From: JBFHDX01 sp041584475
Lineage (GTDB): Bacteria > Pseudomonadota > Alphaproteobacteria > UBA8366 > JADFVY01
Assembly: GCA_041584475.1 (NCBI GenBank)
Contig: JBFHDX010000010.1
Span: forward strand, 1 to 56,016
DNA: 56,016 nt
Direction of reading: 5' to 3'
The notes beneath the pieces were generated by a model. That model was given only the letters and a program-made list of their open reading frames with translations. It was not told the DNA's origin and made no database searches. The position numbers and the translations under genes are program-made. Each line of letters starts with the position of its first letter. Within the stretch, counting starts at the first letter, position 1. Shown one piece after another: positions 34,900 through 43,768 of the stretch.

Positions 34900-35233
34900 G
34901 GTCGGCTTTACCACTCCTAGTCCCGAGGACGGGCCGTCCCGGGCCCCGTGCGACGGCTATCGCGAGTGCGTGCGCCCGCGGCCGGGCGCGGTCCGCGCTC
35001 GTGCTTACCATGGCAACCTTACCGCAAGGTTTATGGCGGTCGCGGGCGCAGGTTCCGATTCACGGAATTTCAACCAGCGGTGACCGATACCGGTAGACAT
35101 CCGCCGCGTCAATTCGCCCGTCCGGGCAGCCAGGGGGTCCATGTTCGACGGCCGACGACGAACTTATTGCCAGTATACGGGTCGTATGGCACAAGGACCG
35201 GTGATTCCAGATCGGTTCCAACATGGGCGGAGG
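34900..35233. other. Divergent intergenic region with short inverted repeat
   Basis: A shared upstream region of the unknown membrane protein (minus) and the murein transglycosylase operon (plus). It contains an inverted repeat AACCTT-N5-AAGGTT at 35015-35031, a possible regulator site. Upstream in-frame ATGs of the transglycosylase frame (35141, 35186) lie here but lack ribosome binding sites. No confident -35/-10 pair was identified. Confidence 0.4.
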
Positions 35234-36292
35234 ATGTCCGGTTTCGCGATCCGTGCAGCGCGGCGTCTGATGGCCGGCGGTCTGACGGCCATGGCAGGCA
35301 TCGTCCTCACGGTCGCGGCATCGGCACACGATCCGGCGGCGCATGCGCCGGTGAACGGAACGGCGGCCGCGATCCCGTTTCCCGAGTGGCTCGCGGAGCT
35401 GCGCTCCGAGGCGGCAAGGCTCGGAATCTCGGAACAGACGCTTGCATCGGCGCTCGACGGAATCGAGCCGATTCCGCGCGTCGTCGAGCTCGACCGCAAC
35501 CAGCCCGAATTCACCCTGACGTTCCGCGAATACCTTCTGCGCGTCGCGCCGGACACGCGCGTCGCGCGGGGCCAGCGACGGCTCGCGGAACATCGCGAGC
35601 TGCTGGAGGCGGTCGCCGCGCAATACGGCGTGCCCGCCGAGATGATCGTCGCCCTGTGGGGCATCGAGACCGATTTCGGGCGCGTTTCCGGGGGCTTCCA
35701 GGTCATCCCGGCGCTCGCCACCCTGGCGCACGACGGTAGGCGCAGCGCCTATTTTCGCAGCGAACTCATGAATGCGCTCGCCATCATCGACGGCGGTCAC
35801 ATCTCCGCCGCCGATATGAAGGGCTCGTGGGCCGGCGCGATGGGGCAGTCCCAGTTCATGCCGTCGAGCTTCCTGAATTACGCGGTCGACCGGGACGGCG
35901 ACGGGCGCAAGGACATCTGGTCGACACCGGCAGACGTGTTCGCGTCGGCCGCCAATCTGCTCGCGGGAAACGGCTGGCGCCGCGGCCAGGCCTGGGGCCT
36001 GCACGTACGGCTGCCGTCGGTTTTCGATCTCGGGGTCGAGGGCCTGGAATCGCGCCGCCGGCTCGCGGTCTGGCGGCAGATGGGAATTCGTCTGGCGGAT
36101 GGCGCCGATCTTCCGGACGACGACGTCCTGGCATCGCTGATCATGCCCGACGGGCCTGACGGCCCGGTGTTTCTGGTGTATGACAATTACCGTGCGATCA
36201 TGCGCTGGAACCGCTCGCACTACTTCGCGCTGACGGCGGGTTATCTGGCCGACCGGATCGCCGGGCGGAACATCGTGATCTTCGGAGAATGA
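35234..36292 (+). CDS. Lytic murein transglycosylase, MltB type
   Basis: A periplasmic peptidoglycan lytic enzyme of the SLT_2/MltB family, about 352 residues from ATG 35234. A signal peptide with core GGLTAMAGIVLTVAAS is cleaved near ASA-HDP. The catalytic Glu is in ALWGIETDFGR, and downstream family motifs are GSWAGAMGQSQFMPSSFLNY and DGDGRKDIW. No lipobox Cys follows the signal peptide, so it is probably soluble. The start is uncertain: ATG 35186 would add 16 residues, and neither has ideal spacing to a ribosome binding site. The stop overlaps the rlpA ATG (ATGA), starting a long cell-wall/replication operon. Confidence 0.92.
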   Translation: MSGFAIRAARRLMAGGLTAMAGIVLTVAASAHDPAAHAPVNGTAAAIPFPEWLAELRSEAARLGISEQTLASALDGIEPIPRVVELDRNQPEFTLTFREYLLRVAPDTRVARGQRRLAEHRELLEAVAAQYGVPAEMIVALWGIETDFGRVSGGFQVIPALATLAHDGRRSAYFRSELMNALAIIDGGHISAADMKGSWAGAMGQSQFMPSSFLNYAVDRDGDGRKDIWSTPADVFASAANLLAGNGWRRGQAWGLHVRLPSVFDLGVEGLESRRRLAVWRQMGIRLADGADLPDDDVLASLIMPDGPDGPVFLVYDNYRAIMRWNRSHYFALTAGYLADRIAGRNIVIFGE

Positions 36293-37359
36293 GGCAACCA
36301 TCAATCCCCTGTCTGATCGTGCGGCGCTGGTGGTGCTTGTTCCTGTCGCTGGCGCTGCTGTCGGCGTGCGCAGCGGTCGAGCCGACAAAGCGACCGGGCA
36401 AGATCACGCCCGGGAACTATAAGATCGGCAAGCCCTATCAGGTCGGAGGGCAATGGTATTATCCGCAGCCCGATTACGGCTACGACGAGCGCGGCATTGC
36501 GTCGTGGTATGGCCCGAATTTCCATGGCCGACGGACGGCCAACGGCGAGATCTTCAACATGAACGCCATCAGCGGCGCGCACAAGACGCTGCCGCTGCCG
36601 AGCGTCGTCCGCATCACCAACCTCGAGAACGGGCGTGCGCTGACGGTCCGCATCAACGATCGCGGCCCCTTCGCGCGCGGCCGCATCGTCGACCTGTCGA
36701 AGCGCGCGGCCGACCTGCTCGGGTTCGCCGACAAGGGAACCGCGATGGTGCGGGTTCAGCTGTTGCTCGAGGAGAGCCGCCAGGCTGCGCTTGAAGCCGG
36801 AGCGGACAATCTGCCGGAATTCGGTCCGCCGCCACCGCGGGCGGCGCCGAGTGTTGCGGTCACGGTCGAGGAGCTGCAGCCGGAGGGCGGCGACACGGTC
36901 GCCACATCGCAGCCGCCACGGCGGCAGGGCCTGGTCGCGGTGTCGAGTCCGTCCGCCGCAGCCAAAGCGCCGTTCAACGGCATCACGGCGGTCGGCGATG
37001 CTGCTCTGGCGGGGCGCGTCGATGCCGCCGCACCGATTGCGGACGAGCGATCCACAACGCCCGAGGAGGTCCCGCGAGCCGGCTCCAATGCGGCGGATGC
37101 CGTGACGCTCGTACCGGTGACGGATAGCCCGCAGATTTTCGTGCAGGCCGGCGCGTTCGCGCAGTACGACAATGCCAACCGGATGCGGGCGCGCCTCTCG
37201 GTGTTGGGCCCGCCGGTTCGGATCACGCAGATCTATGTCACAAATCAGCCACTTTTCCGGGTACGCATAGGACCGCTCGAATCGGTCACGCACGCCGACC
37301 TGACGCTGGACCGGGTCCTCGCCGTCGGCGTCGAGGAGGCGCAGATCATCGTCGATTGA
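36289..37359 (+). CDS. rlpA: RlpA septal-ring lipoprotein/lytic transglycosylase with SPOR domain
   Basis: A 356-residue lipoprotein. The signal peptide ends in the lipobox LLSAC (Cys27). The double-psi beta-barrel domain, about residues 65-160, has GIASWYGPNFHGRRTANGE with catalytic-type residues and VRINDRGPFARGRIVDLS. A low-complexity linker (about 180-275) leads to a C-terminal SPOR domain (FVQAGAFAQYDNANRMRARL) that binds denuded glycan at the septum. It overlaps the transglycosylase stop and precedes the D,D-carboxypeptidase by 36 bp, so the three act together in wall maturation. Confidence 0.95.
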   Translation: MRQPSIPCLIVRRWWCLFLSLALLSACAAVEPTKRPGKITPGNYKIGKPYQVGGQWYYPQPDYGYDERGIASWYGPNFHGRRTANGEIFNMNAISGAHKTLPLPSVVRITNLENGRALTVRINDRGPFARGRIVDLSKRAADLLGFADKGTAMVRVQLLLEESRQAALEAGADNLPEFGPPPPRAAPSVAVTVEELQPEGGDTVATSQPPRRQGLVAVSSPSAAAKAPFNGITAVGDAALAGRVDAAAPIADERSTTPEEVPRAGSNAADAVTLVPVTDSPQIFVQAGAFAQYDNANRMRARLSVLGPPVRITQIYVTNQPLFRVRIGPLESVTHADLTLDRVLAVGVEEAQIIVD

Positions 37360-37395
37360 GCCCGACCCGACTCACAACCACGGATTAGTTAACCC

Positions 37396-38553
37396 ATGAA
37401 GCGAACGAGGAACCTTGCCATTGCCGCGGTGCTGGCGGCCTTATCCGTTCTCGGCGCGGGAGAGACCGCGCGCGCGTTCGAGACCTCTGCGCCGCAGGCC
37501 ATCATCGTCGATTTCGATACGGGGGCGATTCTCTTCGAGAAAAACGCGGACGATCCCGTGGGGCCGGCCTCGATGGCCAAGATGATGACGACGTACCTGC
37601 TGTTCGAGCGCCTCAAGGATGGCCGGATGTCGCTCGAGGAACAGGTGACCGTCAGTGAGGGCGTGTGGCGCAGATGGTACAAGTCCGAAGGCTCGAAGAT
37701 GTTCCTCGAGGTCGGCAAGCAAGTCAGTATCGAAGATCTGATCCGCGGCATCGTCGTGCAGTCCGGCAACGACGCTTCGGACGTGGTCGCCGAAGCGATC
37801 GCCGGAACCAAGGAGGCCTTCGCGGACGAAATGAACCGCAAGGCGCGCGCGCTCGGCATGACGAGCAGCGTTTTCAGGAACGCCAGCGGCTGGCCCGAAC
37901 CGGATCAGTACACGACGGTTCGCGATCTCGCCGTGCTGGTCGCCGCGACGATCCGGGATTTCCCGGAGATGTATCACTACTACGCAGAAAAAACTTTTGA
38001 ATTCAATAAGATAAGGCAGGGCAACCGGAACCCCCTCCTGTACAAGGATATCGGCGCGGACGGGCTGAAGACGGGTCACACCGAAGATTCCGGCTACGGG
38101 CTCGCCGCCTCGGCGCAACGCGACGGCCGCCGCGTCGTCGTCGTCGCGCACGGCATGAAGTCGATGCGTGAACGCGGTGAGCAGGTCGAGCGCATGATCA
38201 ACTGGGCGTTTCGCGAATGGGACCACGTCGCGCTGTTCGAGTCGGGCGAGACCGTCGCCGAGGTCCCGGTCTGGGTCGGCACGGCGGACGTTGTGCCGGT
38301 CGTGATCGACAGGGATCTGGTCGTCTCCGTGCCACGCAAGTCGCGCCGCCGGTTGACGGTTAATGTCATGCACCGGAAGGCGATTCCGGCGCCGGTCGTC
38401 CGTGGCGACGCGATCGCCACGCTCGTCGTCGCTGCGCCGGGCATGGCGGCCGTTGAGGTGCCCCTCTATTCCGGTGCCGACGTCGACGAGAAGGGCTTCT
38501 TCGGCCGGATCGGATCGGCGATTCGCCATCTCGTGACCGGCGGCGCGGGGTGA
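37396..38553 (+). CDS. D-alanyl-D-alanine carboxypeptidase (penicillin-binding protein 5/6 family)
   Basis: A 385-residue periplasmic serine peptidase that trims the terminal D-Ala of peptidoglycan side chains. A signal peptide (MKRTRNLAIAAVLAALSVLG) is cleaved near ARA. Active-site motifs are SMAK (PASMAKMMTTYLL, nucleophile Ser), SGN (VQSGNDASD) and KTG (DGLKTGHTEDSGYG). The C-terminal PBP5_C beta domain begins near residue 285, and a terminal amphipathic stretch (GFFGRIGSAIRHLV) likely anchors it to the membrane. Codons at about 37975-38020 (encoding AEKTFEFNKIRQ) are AT-rich and atypical. Confidence 0.95.
   Translation: MKRTRNLAIAAVLAALSVLGAGETARAFETSAPQAIIVDFDTGAILFEKNADDPVGPASMAKMMTTYLLFERLKDGRMSLEEQVTVSEGVWRRWYKSEGSKMFLEVGKQVSIEDLIRGIVVQSGNDASDVVAEAIAGTKEAFADEMNRKARALGMTSSVFRNASGWPEPDQYTTVRDLAVLVAATIRDFPEMYHYYAEKTFEFNKIRQGNRNPLLYKDIGADGLKTGHTEDSGYGLAASAQRDGRRVVVVAHGMKSMRERGEQVERMINWAFREWDHVALFESGETVAEVPVWVGTADVVPVVIDRDLVVSVPRKSRRRLTVNVMHRKAIPAPVVRGDAIATLVVAAPGMAAVEVPLYSGADVDEKGFFGRIGSAIRHLVTGGAG
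37975..38020 (+). other. AT-rich rare-codon island in the D,D-carboxypeptidase gene
   Basis: About 45 bp encoding YYAEKTFEFNKIRQ with codons gaa, aaa, act, ttt, gaa, aat, ata and agg, strongly AT-rich against GC-rich flanks. The reading frame is intact and the protein segment is family-typical. Confidence 0.6.
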
Positions 38554-38566
38554 CCGGTGAACGCCG

Positions 38567-39217
38567 ATGAGCGGGCAGGGCAGGGGCCGCTTCATCACCC
38601 TTGAAGGGGGTGAAGGTGCCGGCAAGTCGACGCAGGCGAGCCGACTTGCCGGGGTATTGCGCGCCTCCGGGGCCGAAGTCGTGCTGACGCGCGAACCGGG
38701 CGGCTCGCCGGGGGCCGAGGAGATCCGCGCCCTGCTCGTCGACGGCGACGTCGCGCGCTGGGACGCGATAACCGAGACTCTGCTTCACTTCGCGGCCCGG
38801 CGCGACCATCTGCTGAACACTATCGCGCCGGCGCTCGATCGTGGTGCCTGGGTGATATCCGACCGCTTCGTCGACTCGACGGTGGCCTATCAGGGGTACG
38901 GACACGGCGTGCCGCTGAAGCTGATCGACGAGCTCGCCCGGATCTGCATCGCTGACCGGCGGCCGGACCTGACCCTGATCCTCGACCTGCCGGTCGCCGT
39001 CGGCCTCGCGCGCGCGAACCGTCGCGGCACCGCAGAAGACCGCTACGAGCGCATGAATGACGAATTCCACGCGCGCGTTCGCGACGGTTTCCGCGAGATT
39101 GCCCGGCGCGAGCCCTCGCGCTGCGTCGTCGTCGATGCGAGCGGCGATGTCGAAGCGGTGCACCGGGCGGTGGTCGAGGCGGTGACGCGTCGACTCGGCA
39201 TGGCCGCGTTACCATGA
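38567..39217 (+). CDS. tmk: Thymidylate kinase
   Basis: A 216-residue dTMP kinase supplying dTTP. It has the P-loop FITLEGGEGAGKSTQ, the dTMP/DRX motif SDRFVDSTVAYQG and the substrate-binding REPGGSPGAE. The start ATG 38567 is 13 bp after the carboxypeptidase gene. Its stop overlaps the holB ATG (ATGA), so translation is coupled, a common tmk-holB arrangement. Confidence 0.97.
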   Translation: MSGQGRGRFITLEGGEGAGKSTQASRLAGVLRASGAEVVLTREPGGSPGAEEIRALLVDGDVARWDAITETLLHFAARRDHLLNTIAPALDRGAWVISDRFVDSTVAYQGYGHGVPLKLIDELARICIADRRPDLTLILDLPVAVGLARANRRGTAEDRYERMNDEFHARVRDGFREIARREPSRCVVVDASGDVEAVHRAVVEAVTRRLGMAALP

Positions 39218-40308
39218 GCGAGCCGTCAGCCTGGCCGGCGCCCCGGCAGACGACCCGGCTCCACGGGCACGAAGCCGCGGAACGCGAGGTTCTCGATGCC
39301 TGGAACGCCGGACGTATGCACCATGCCTGGCTGATCGCCGGGCCGCCCGGTATCGGCAAGGCGACCCTGGCGTACCGGATCGTGCGCTTCGTCCTCGCCC
39401 ATGGCCGGGATTCGGCGGGGTTGTTGGCGAATGTTGCCGCCTCCGCGGACAGCCTCGACACGGCGCCCGACGATCCGGTATCGCGACGTGTTGCCTCGGG
39501 CGGACATCCCGACCTGATGACGGTCGAGCGTTCGGTCAATCCGAGCAACGGACGGTTACGCGGCGAGATCGTCGTCGACGACGTCCGGCGGCTGTCGTCG
39601 TTTCTGGCGCTCACCGCGGCCGAAGGGGCGTGGCGAGCCGTCGTCGTCGACGTCGCGGACGAGATGAACCGGTCGGCGGCGAACGCCCTGCTCAAGGGCC
39701 TCGAGGAACCGCCGCCGCGGACCCTGTTCCTGCTCGTCAGCAATATGCCGGGCCGGTTGCTGCCGACGATCCGTTCGCGCTGCCGCACGCTGACGCTGTC
39801 GCCGCTGGACGACGCGGCGGTATCCCGGCTGCTGGGCGAGTTCGCGGCCGACATCGACGCGGCGGATGCGGCGGCCCTCGCGAGGCTGTCGGAAGGCAGC
39901 ATCGGCCACGCGCTGATGCTCGCGGAAAGCGGCGGACTCGAGCTTTATCGGGAACTTGTCCGGTTGCTGAGCGGCCTCGAAACCATGGATGTTCGCGCGG
40001 TGCACACGTTGGGGGACCGGCTCGGCCGCGCCGGTGGGGAGGATGCGTTCGCGTTGCTGGGCGGCCTGCTCGACCGTTGGATCGCGGCCATGGTCCGCTC
40101 GCAGCTGAGGGGCACCGAGGCAAGCGAAATCGTGCCCGGGGAAGCGGAGATCGCGCGCCGTCTGTTTGCCCGAGGCGGCCTTGCGAAGTGGCTTGAGGTG
40201 TGGGAAAAGGTCTGCCAGCTATTTTCCCAGGCGGGCAGCGCCAATCTCGACCGCAAGCAGGTGGTGGTCAGCGCATTTCTCGCTCTCGAGCAGGCCGCAC
40301 GCGGCTGA
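39214..40308 (+). CDS. holB: DNA polymerase III delta-prime subunit
   Basis: A 364-residue clamp-loader subunit. The AAA+ N-terminus has LIAGPPGIGKATLAYR, and the conserved SRC motif is in TIRSRCRTLTLSPL. The polypeptide continues through VDVADEMNRSAANALLKGLE, where RNA polymerase III tau/gamma relatives carry the sensor region. It works with tau/gamma and delta to load the beta clamp. It lies between tmk (4-bp overlap) and metG (39 bp). Confidence 0.95.
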   Translation: MSEPSAWPAPRQTTRLHGHEAAEREVLDAWNAGRMHHAWLIAGPPGIGKATLAYRIVRFVLAHGRDSAGLLANVAASADSLDTAPDDPVSRRVASGGHPDLMTVERSVNPSNGRLRGEIVVDDVRRLSSFLALTAAEGAWRAVVVDVADEMNRSAANALLKGLEEPPPRTLFLLVSNMPGRLLPTIRSRCRTLTLSPLDDAAVSRLLGEFAADIDAADAAALARLSEGSIGHALMLAESGGLELYRELVRLLSGLETMDVRAVHTLGDRLGRAGGEDAFALLGGLLDRWIAAMVRSQLRGTEASEIVPGEAEIARRLFARGGLAKWLEVWEKVCQLFSQAGSANLDRKQVVVSAFLALEQAARG

Positions 40309-40347
40309 ACCCTGATCGAACGCTGGGCGACTTGTGGGGGAGCCACG

Positions 40348-41904
40348 ATGGCGGGTGACGACACCTATTACATCACGACGCCGATCTACTACGTTAACGA
40401 CGCCCCCCATATCGGCCACGCGTACACGACGCTCGCCTGCGACGTGCTTGCGCGGTTCAAGCGGCTCGACGGCTATCGCGTCCATTTCCTGACCGGAACC
40501 GACGAGCACGGGCAGAAGGTCGAAAAGGCCGCCGCCGATGCCGGCACCGACCCCCAGGCCTTCACCGACCGGGTATCGCTGAACTTCCGCGAGCTGGCCA
40601 CGGCGATGAAGTTCAGCAACGACGACTTCATCCGCACGACGGAGGAGCGACACAAGCGATCGGTCCAGGCGATCTGGCGCCGGCTGGAGGAGGCGGGTGA
40701 GATCTACCTCGGCAGCTATGCCGGCTGGTACGCGGTTCGCGACGAGGCGTTCTACGCCGACTCCGAGGTGACCGAGCAGGCGGACGGAACCCGCACGGCG
40801 GCGTCGGGGGCCGTCGTCGACTGGGTCGAGGAGCCGAGCTATTTCTTTCGGCTGTCGCAGTGGCAGGACCGGTTGCTCGAATTCTACGAGCGCCACCCCG
40901 ACTTCATCCTGCCCGATAGCCGACGCAACGAGGTCGTCAGCTTCGTCAGATCGGGGCTCAAGGACCTCTCGATCTCGCGCACCACGTTCAAGTGGGGCGT
41001 CGCGGTCCCGGGCGATGATGCGCATATCACCTATGTCTGGCTGGACGCGCTGACCAACTACATCACCGCGGTCGGCTATCCCGACACCGACTGCGAGCTG
41101 TTCCGCACCTTCTGGCCGGCCGACCTGCATATGGTCGGCAAGGACATCCTGCGGTTCCACGCGGTCTACTGGCCGGCCTTCCTGATGGCTGCGGGGATCG
41201 CCCCGCCGAAGCGGGTGTTCGCGCACGGCTGGTGGACCAACGAGGGCCAGAAGATCTCGAAGTCGCTGGGAAACGTGATCGAGCCGCACGCGCTGATCGA
41301 GAGCTACGGGCTCGATCCGGTTCGCTATTTCCTGCTGCGCGAGGTGCCGTTCGGCAACGACGGAGATTTCTCGCACCGGGCCATGGTCGGGCGCCTCAAC
41401 GGCGATCTCGCCAACGATCTCGGCAATCTCTGCCAGCGCGTGCTCTCGATGATTGCGAAGAACTGCGACGGTCGGGTGCCCGACCCCGGCGATCGCGAGA
41501 CCGAGAGCGATGCCCGGCTGCGAGCCAGCGCAGCGGGGATCCTGGCACGGATGCGCGAGCACCTCGACGTGCAAGCCTTTCACAGCGCGCTGGGCGCGCT
41601 CTGGGAGGTCGTCGGGGAGGCGAACCGCTATATCGACGCAGAGGCACCCTGGAGCCTCCGCAAGAGCGATCCAGGACGAATGCAGGCGGTGCTCTACACC
41701 CTGGCCGAGGTCATCCGCCACATCGCCATCCTCGTGCAGCCCTTCATGCCCGATGCGGGTGGACGTATGCTCGATCAACTGTCGGTTCCCGACGCTGCGC
41801 GTGCCGTCGCGGCGCTCGATGGTGCGGCGCTGAAGCCCGGGACGCGGTTGCCGAAGCCGGAACCGGTGTTTCCGCGCTTCGTCGACGACGCGGACGCGGA
41901 TTGA
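40348..41904 (+). CDS. metG: Methionyl-tRNA synthetase
   Basis: A 518-residue class I synthetase charging tRNA-Met. It has HIGH-type motif PHIGHAYTTLACD, FLTGTDEHGQKVEKAA and the KMSKS loop as GQKISKSLGN. The connective-peptide zinc cysteines are absent, as in the short alphaproteobacterial form, and there is no C-terminal tRNA-binding dimerisation domain. It lies between holB and tatD. Confidence 0.97.
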   Translation: MAGDDTYYITTPIYYVNDAPHIGHAYTTLACDVLARFKRLDGYRVHFLTGTDEHGQKVEKAAADAGTDPQAFTDRVSLNFRELATAMKFSNDDFIRTTEERHKRSVQAIWRRLEEAGEIYLGSYAGWYAVRDEAFYADSEVTEQADGTRTAASGAVVDWVEEPSYFFRLSQWQDRLLEFYERHPDFILPDSRRNEVVSFVRSGLKDLSISRTTFKWGVAVPGDDAHITYVWLDALTNYITAVGYPDTDCELFRTFWPADLHMVGKDILRFHAVYWPAFLMAAGIAPPKRVFAHGWWTNEGQKISKSLGNVIEPHALIESYGLDPVRYFLLREVPFGNDGDFSHRAMVGRLNGDLANDLGNLCQRVLSMIAKNCDGRVPDPGDRETESDARLRASAAGILARMREHLDVQAFHSALGALWEVVGEANRYIDAEAPWSLRKSDPGRMQAVLYTLAEVIRHIAILVQPFMPDAGGRMLDQLSVPDAARAVAALDGAALKPGTRLPKPEPVFPRFVDDADAD

Positions 41905-41912
41905 CGGCGGCG

Positions 41913-42719
41913 ATGCAACTGGTCGACAGCCATTGCCATCTCGATTTTCCCGATTTCGGGGACGAGCTCGATTCCATCGTCGCCCGTGCCCGTGCCGCGG
42001 GCGTGTCGACGATGGTCACGATCTGCACGCGATTGAGCCGGTTCGACGACGTCCGCGCGATCGCCGAGCGCTATGACGGCGTCTGGTGTTCGGTCGGGGT
42101 CCATCCGCACGAGGCGGACGAGGAGGGGGCTGCGGCAACGCCGGCGGCGCTCGGCGCGCTCGCCGCCGAGCCGCTGGTCGTCGGCATCGGCGAGACCGGC
42201 CTCGACTACTACTATGAACACAGCTCGAAAGCCGCGCAGCAGGCGAGCTTCCGGGCCCATATCGCGGCCGCGCGCTCGACCGGTCTGCCGCTCATCGTGC
42301 ACACCCGCGACGCCGACGAGGACACCGCCGCGATTCTGCACGAGGAATACCGAAACGGTTCGTTCAAGGGCGTTATCCATTGCTTTAGCACGTCACGAGA
42401 ACTTGCTGAGAAAGCTATAGAAATCGGGATGTATATTTCCCTCTCCGGTATTGTTACGTTTCGCCGCGCCGAGGCGCTGCGCGATATCGTCCGCGATCTG
42501 CCGACGGAACGGCTGCTCGTCGAGACCGATTCGCCCTACCTCGCCCCGGTGCCGAAACGCGGCAAGCGCAACGAGCCGGCGTTCGTCGCGCACACGGCGG
42601 CGGCCGTGGCCGCGCTCAAGGAGATGTCGGTGGCCCGGCTGGCAGCCGTGACGACGGAGAATTTCTTTCGACTTTTCGGCAAGGTGGGCCGGCCGGCCGG
42701 CGACGAAGCCGTGACCTGA
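41913..42719 (+). CDS. tatD: TatD-family metal-dependent deoxyribonuclease
   Basis: A 268-residue TIM-barrel hydrolase with the metal-binding signatures DSHCHLDFPDF, GIGETGLDYYYE, IVHTRDADED, GVIHCFS and VETDSPYLAP. TatD proteins act as Mg-dependent 3'-5' DNases or processing nucleases. ATG 41913 is used; TTG 41901, overlapping the metG stop, would add four residues. A stretch at about 42350-42462 (GVIHCFSTSRELAEKAIEIG and following) uses AT-rich rare codons. It is part of the metG-tatD-MBL operon. Confidence 0.95.
   Translation: MQLVDSHCHLDFPDFGDELDSIVARARAAGVSTMVTICTRLSRFDDVRAIAERYDGVWCSVGVHPHEADEEGAAATPAALGALAAEPLVVGIGETGLDYYYEHSSKAAQQASFRAHIAAARSTGLPLIVHTRDADEDTAAILHEEYRNGSFKGVIHCFSTSRELAEKAIEIGMYISLSGIVTFRRAEALRDIVRDLPTERLLVETDSPYLAPVPKRGKRNEPAFVAHTAAAVAALKEMSVARLAAVTTENFFRLFGKVGRPAGDEAVT
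42350..42462 (+). other. AT-rich rare-codon island in tatD
   Basis: About 110 bp covering the conserved HCFS metal-ligand region, using codons gtt, cat, ttt, tca, cga, ctt, gct, aaa, ata, gaa, tat, att, ggt and gtt. Flanking codons return abruptly to GC-ending ones. The protein motif is intact. Confidence 0.65.
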
Positions 42720-42737
42720 AGGCTGGGAACGCGGGCG

Positions 42738-43529
42738 ATGAGAGTGAGCGTGCTCGGCTGCGGGGCCTCGGGGGGCGTGCCGCTGATCGGCAACGATTGG
42801 GGTGAGTGCGATCCTGCGGAGCCGCGGAACCGCCGGCTGCGATCTTCGATCCTGATCGAATCGGGTGCGACCGCGGTTCTCGTCGATGCGTCGCCCGACT
42901 GCCGTGCACAATTGCTGGCCGCCGGCGTCGATCACCTCGACGCCGTCGTGTTCACGCACGCGCACGCCGACCATGTGCACGGCATCGACGACCTGCGCTG
43001 GGTCAATGTGGCGATGGGCCGGGCGATCCCGGTTTACGGCAGCGCCGAGACGCTGGCGCGCATCGAATCCGGTTTCGGCTATGCCTTCTCGCCGCCGGAT
43101 CCGGCCGCCGGCGGGAGTTTCTACAAGCCGTGCCTGGAGCCGCGGCCCTTCGAAGGCGTGACCCCGTTCACGATCGGCGACCTGGAGTTCCGACCGATTC
43201 GTCAGGACCACGGGTTCAGCGAGAGTTACGGGTTCCGCATCGGGGATTTCGCCTACGACGTCGATGTCGTGCGCCTCGACGAGCGCGCGCTGGACGCCTT
43301 GCGGGGCGTTCGGCACTGGATCGTCGGGTGTCTCGGACGGAGGCCGCATCCGACGCACGCGCATCTCGAGCGGGTCCTCGAATGGACCGACGCGCTACGG
43401 CCGGGGCAAGCCTGGCTGAGCCACATGAGCGTGCAGCTCGACTACCGGACGTTGCTTGCGGAGTTGCCCGAGACAGTGCGGCCGGCCCATGACGGGCTGC
43501 GGATAGAGATCGGGGACACGGCTCGCTGA
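42738..43529 (+). CDS. Metallo-beta-lactamase-fold hydrolase, PhnP-like
   Basis: A 263-residue metallo-hydrolase. The N-terminus is VLGCGASGGVPLIG, metal ligands are in VFTHAHADHVHGIDDLR, and later His ligands are in IRQDHGFSESYGF and HPTHAHLE. The best family match is the PhnP cyclic phosphodiesterase / MBL-fold group found after tatD in alphaproteobacteria, but the substrate is unknown. It is the last gene of the operon that starts with the murein transglycosylase gene; it lies 18 bp after tatD. Confidence 0.88.
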   Translation: MRVSVLGCGASGGVPLIGNDWGECDPAEPRNRRLRSSILIESGATAVLVDASPDCRAQLLAAGVDHLDAVVFTHAHADHVHGIDDLRWVNVAMGRAIPVYGSAETLARIESGFGYAFSPPDPAAGGSFYKPCLEPRPFEGVTPFTIGDLEFRPIRQDHGFSESYGFRIGDFAYDVDVVRLDERALDALRGVRHWIVGCLGRRPHPTHAHLERVLEWTDALRPGQAWLSHMSVQLDYRTLLAELPETVRPAHDGLRIEIGDTAR

Positions 43530-43768
43530 CGCATGCGTGCAGGCGCGCTATGCCACCCGTCATTTTCCATAATATACATTATGCGACAATCAGGTCAGGC
43601 GGCGGAAGTCACCGTCGGATCGCATTCGCGGCCCGTTCCCGCCCGCCCGGTCGACGAATCCCGCTCTCGATTTGTGAAATGACGCGCTGCGCGCGCGACG
43701 AACGGCCGCGGCAGGTCAAGCCTGGCGCGGCCGCGATCGTGCACGCGTTCAGGAAGATGCCGCGGCGA
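43530..43768. promoter_or_regulatory. Spacer with inverted repeat CATAAT-N4-ATTATG
   Basis: Between convergent MBL and small XRE-type genes. Positions 43568-43583 hold the AT-rich inverted repeat CATAAT-ATAC-ATTATG. No gene starts nearby on either strand. It could be an operator remnant or part of an unannotated transcript. No terminator with a T-run was seen. Confidence 0.35.
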
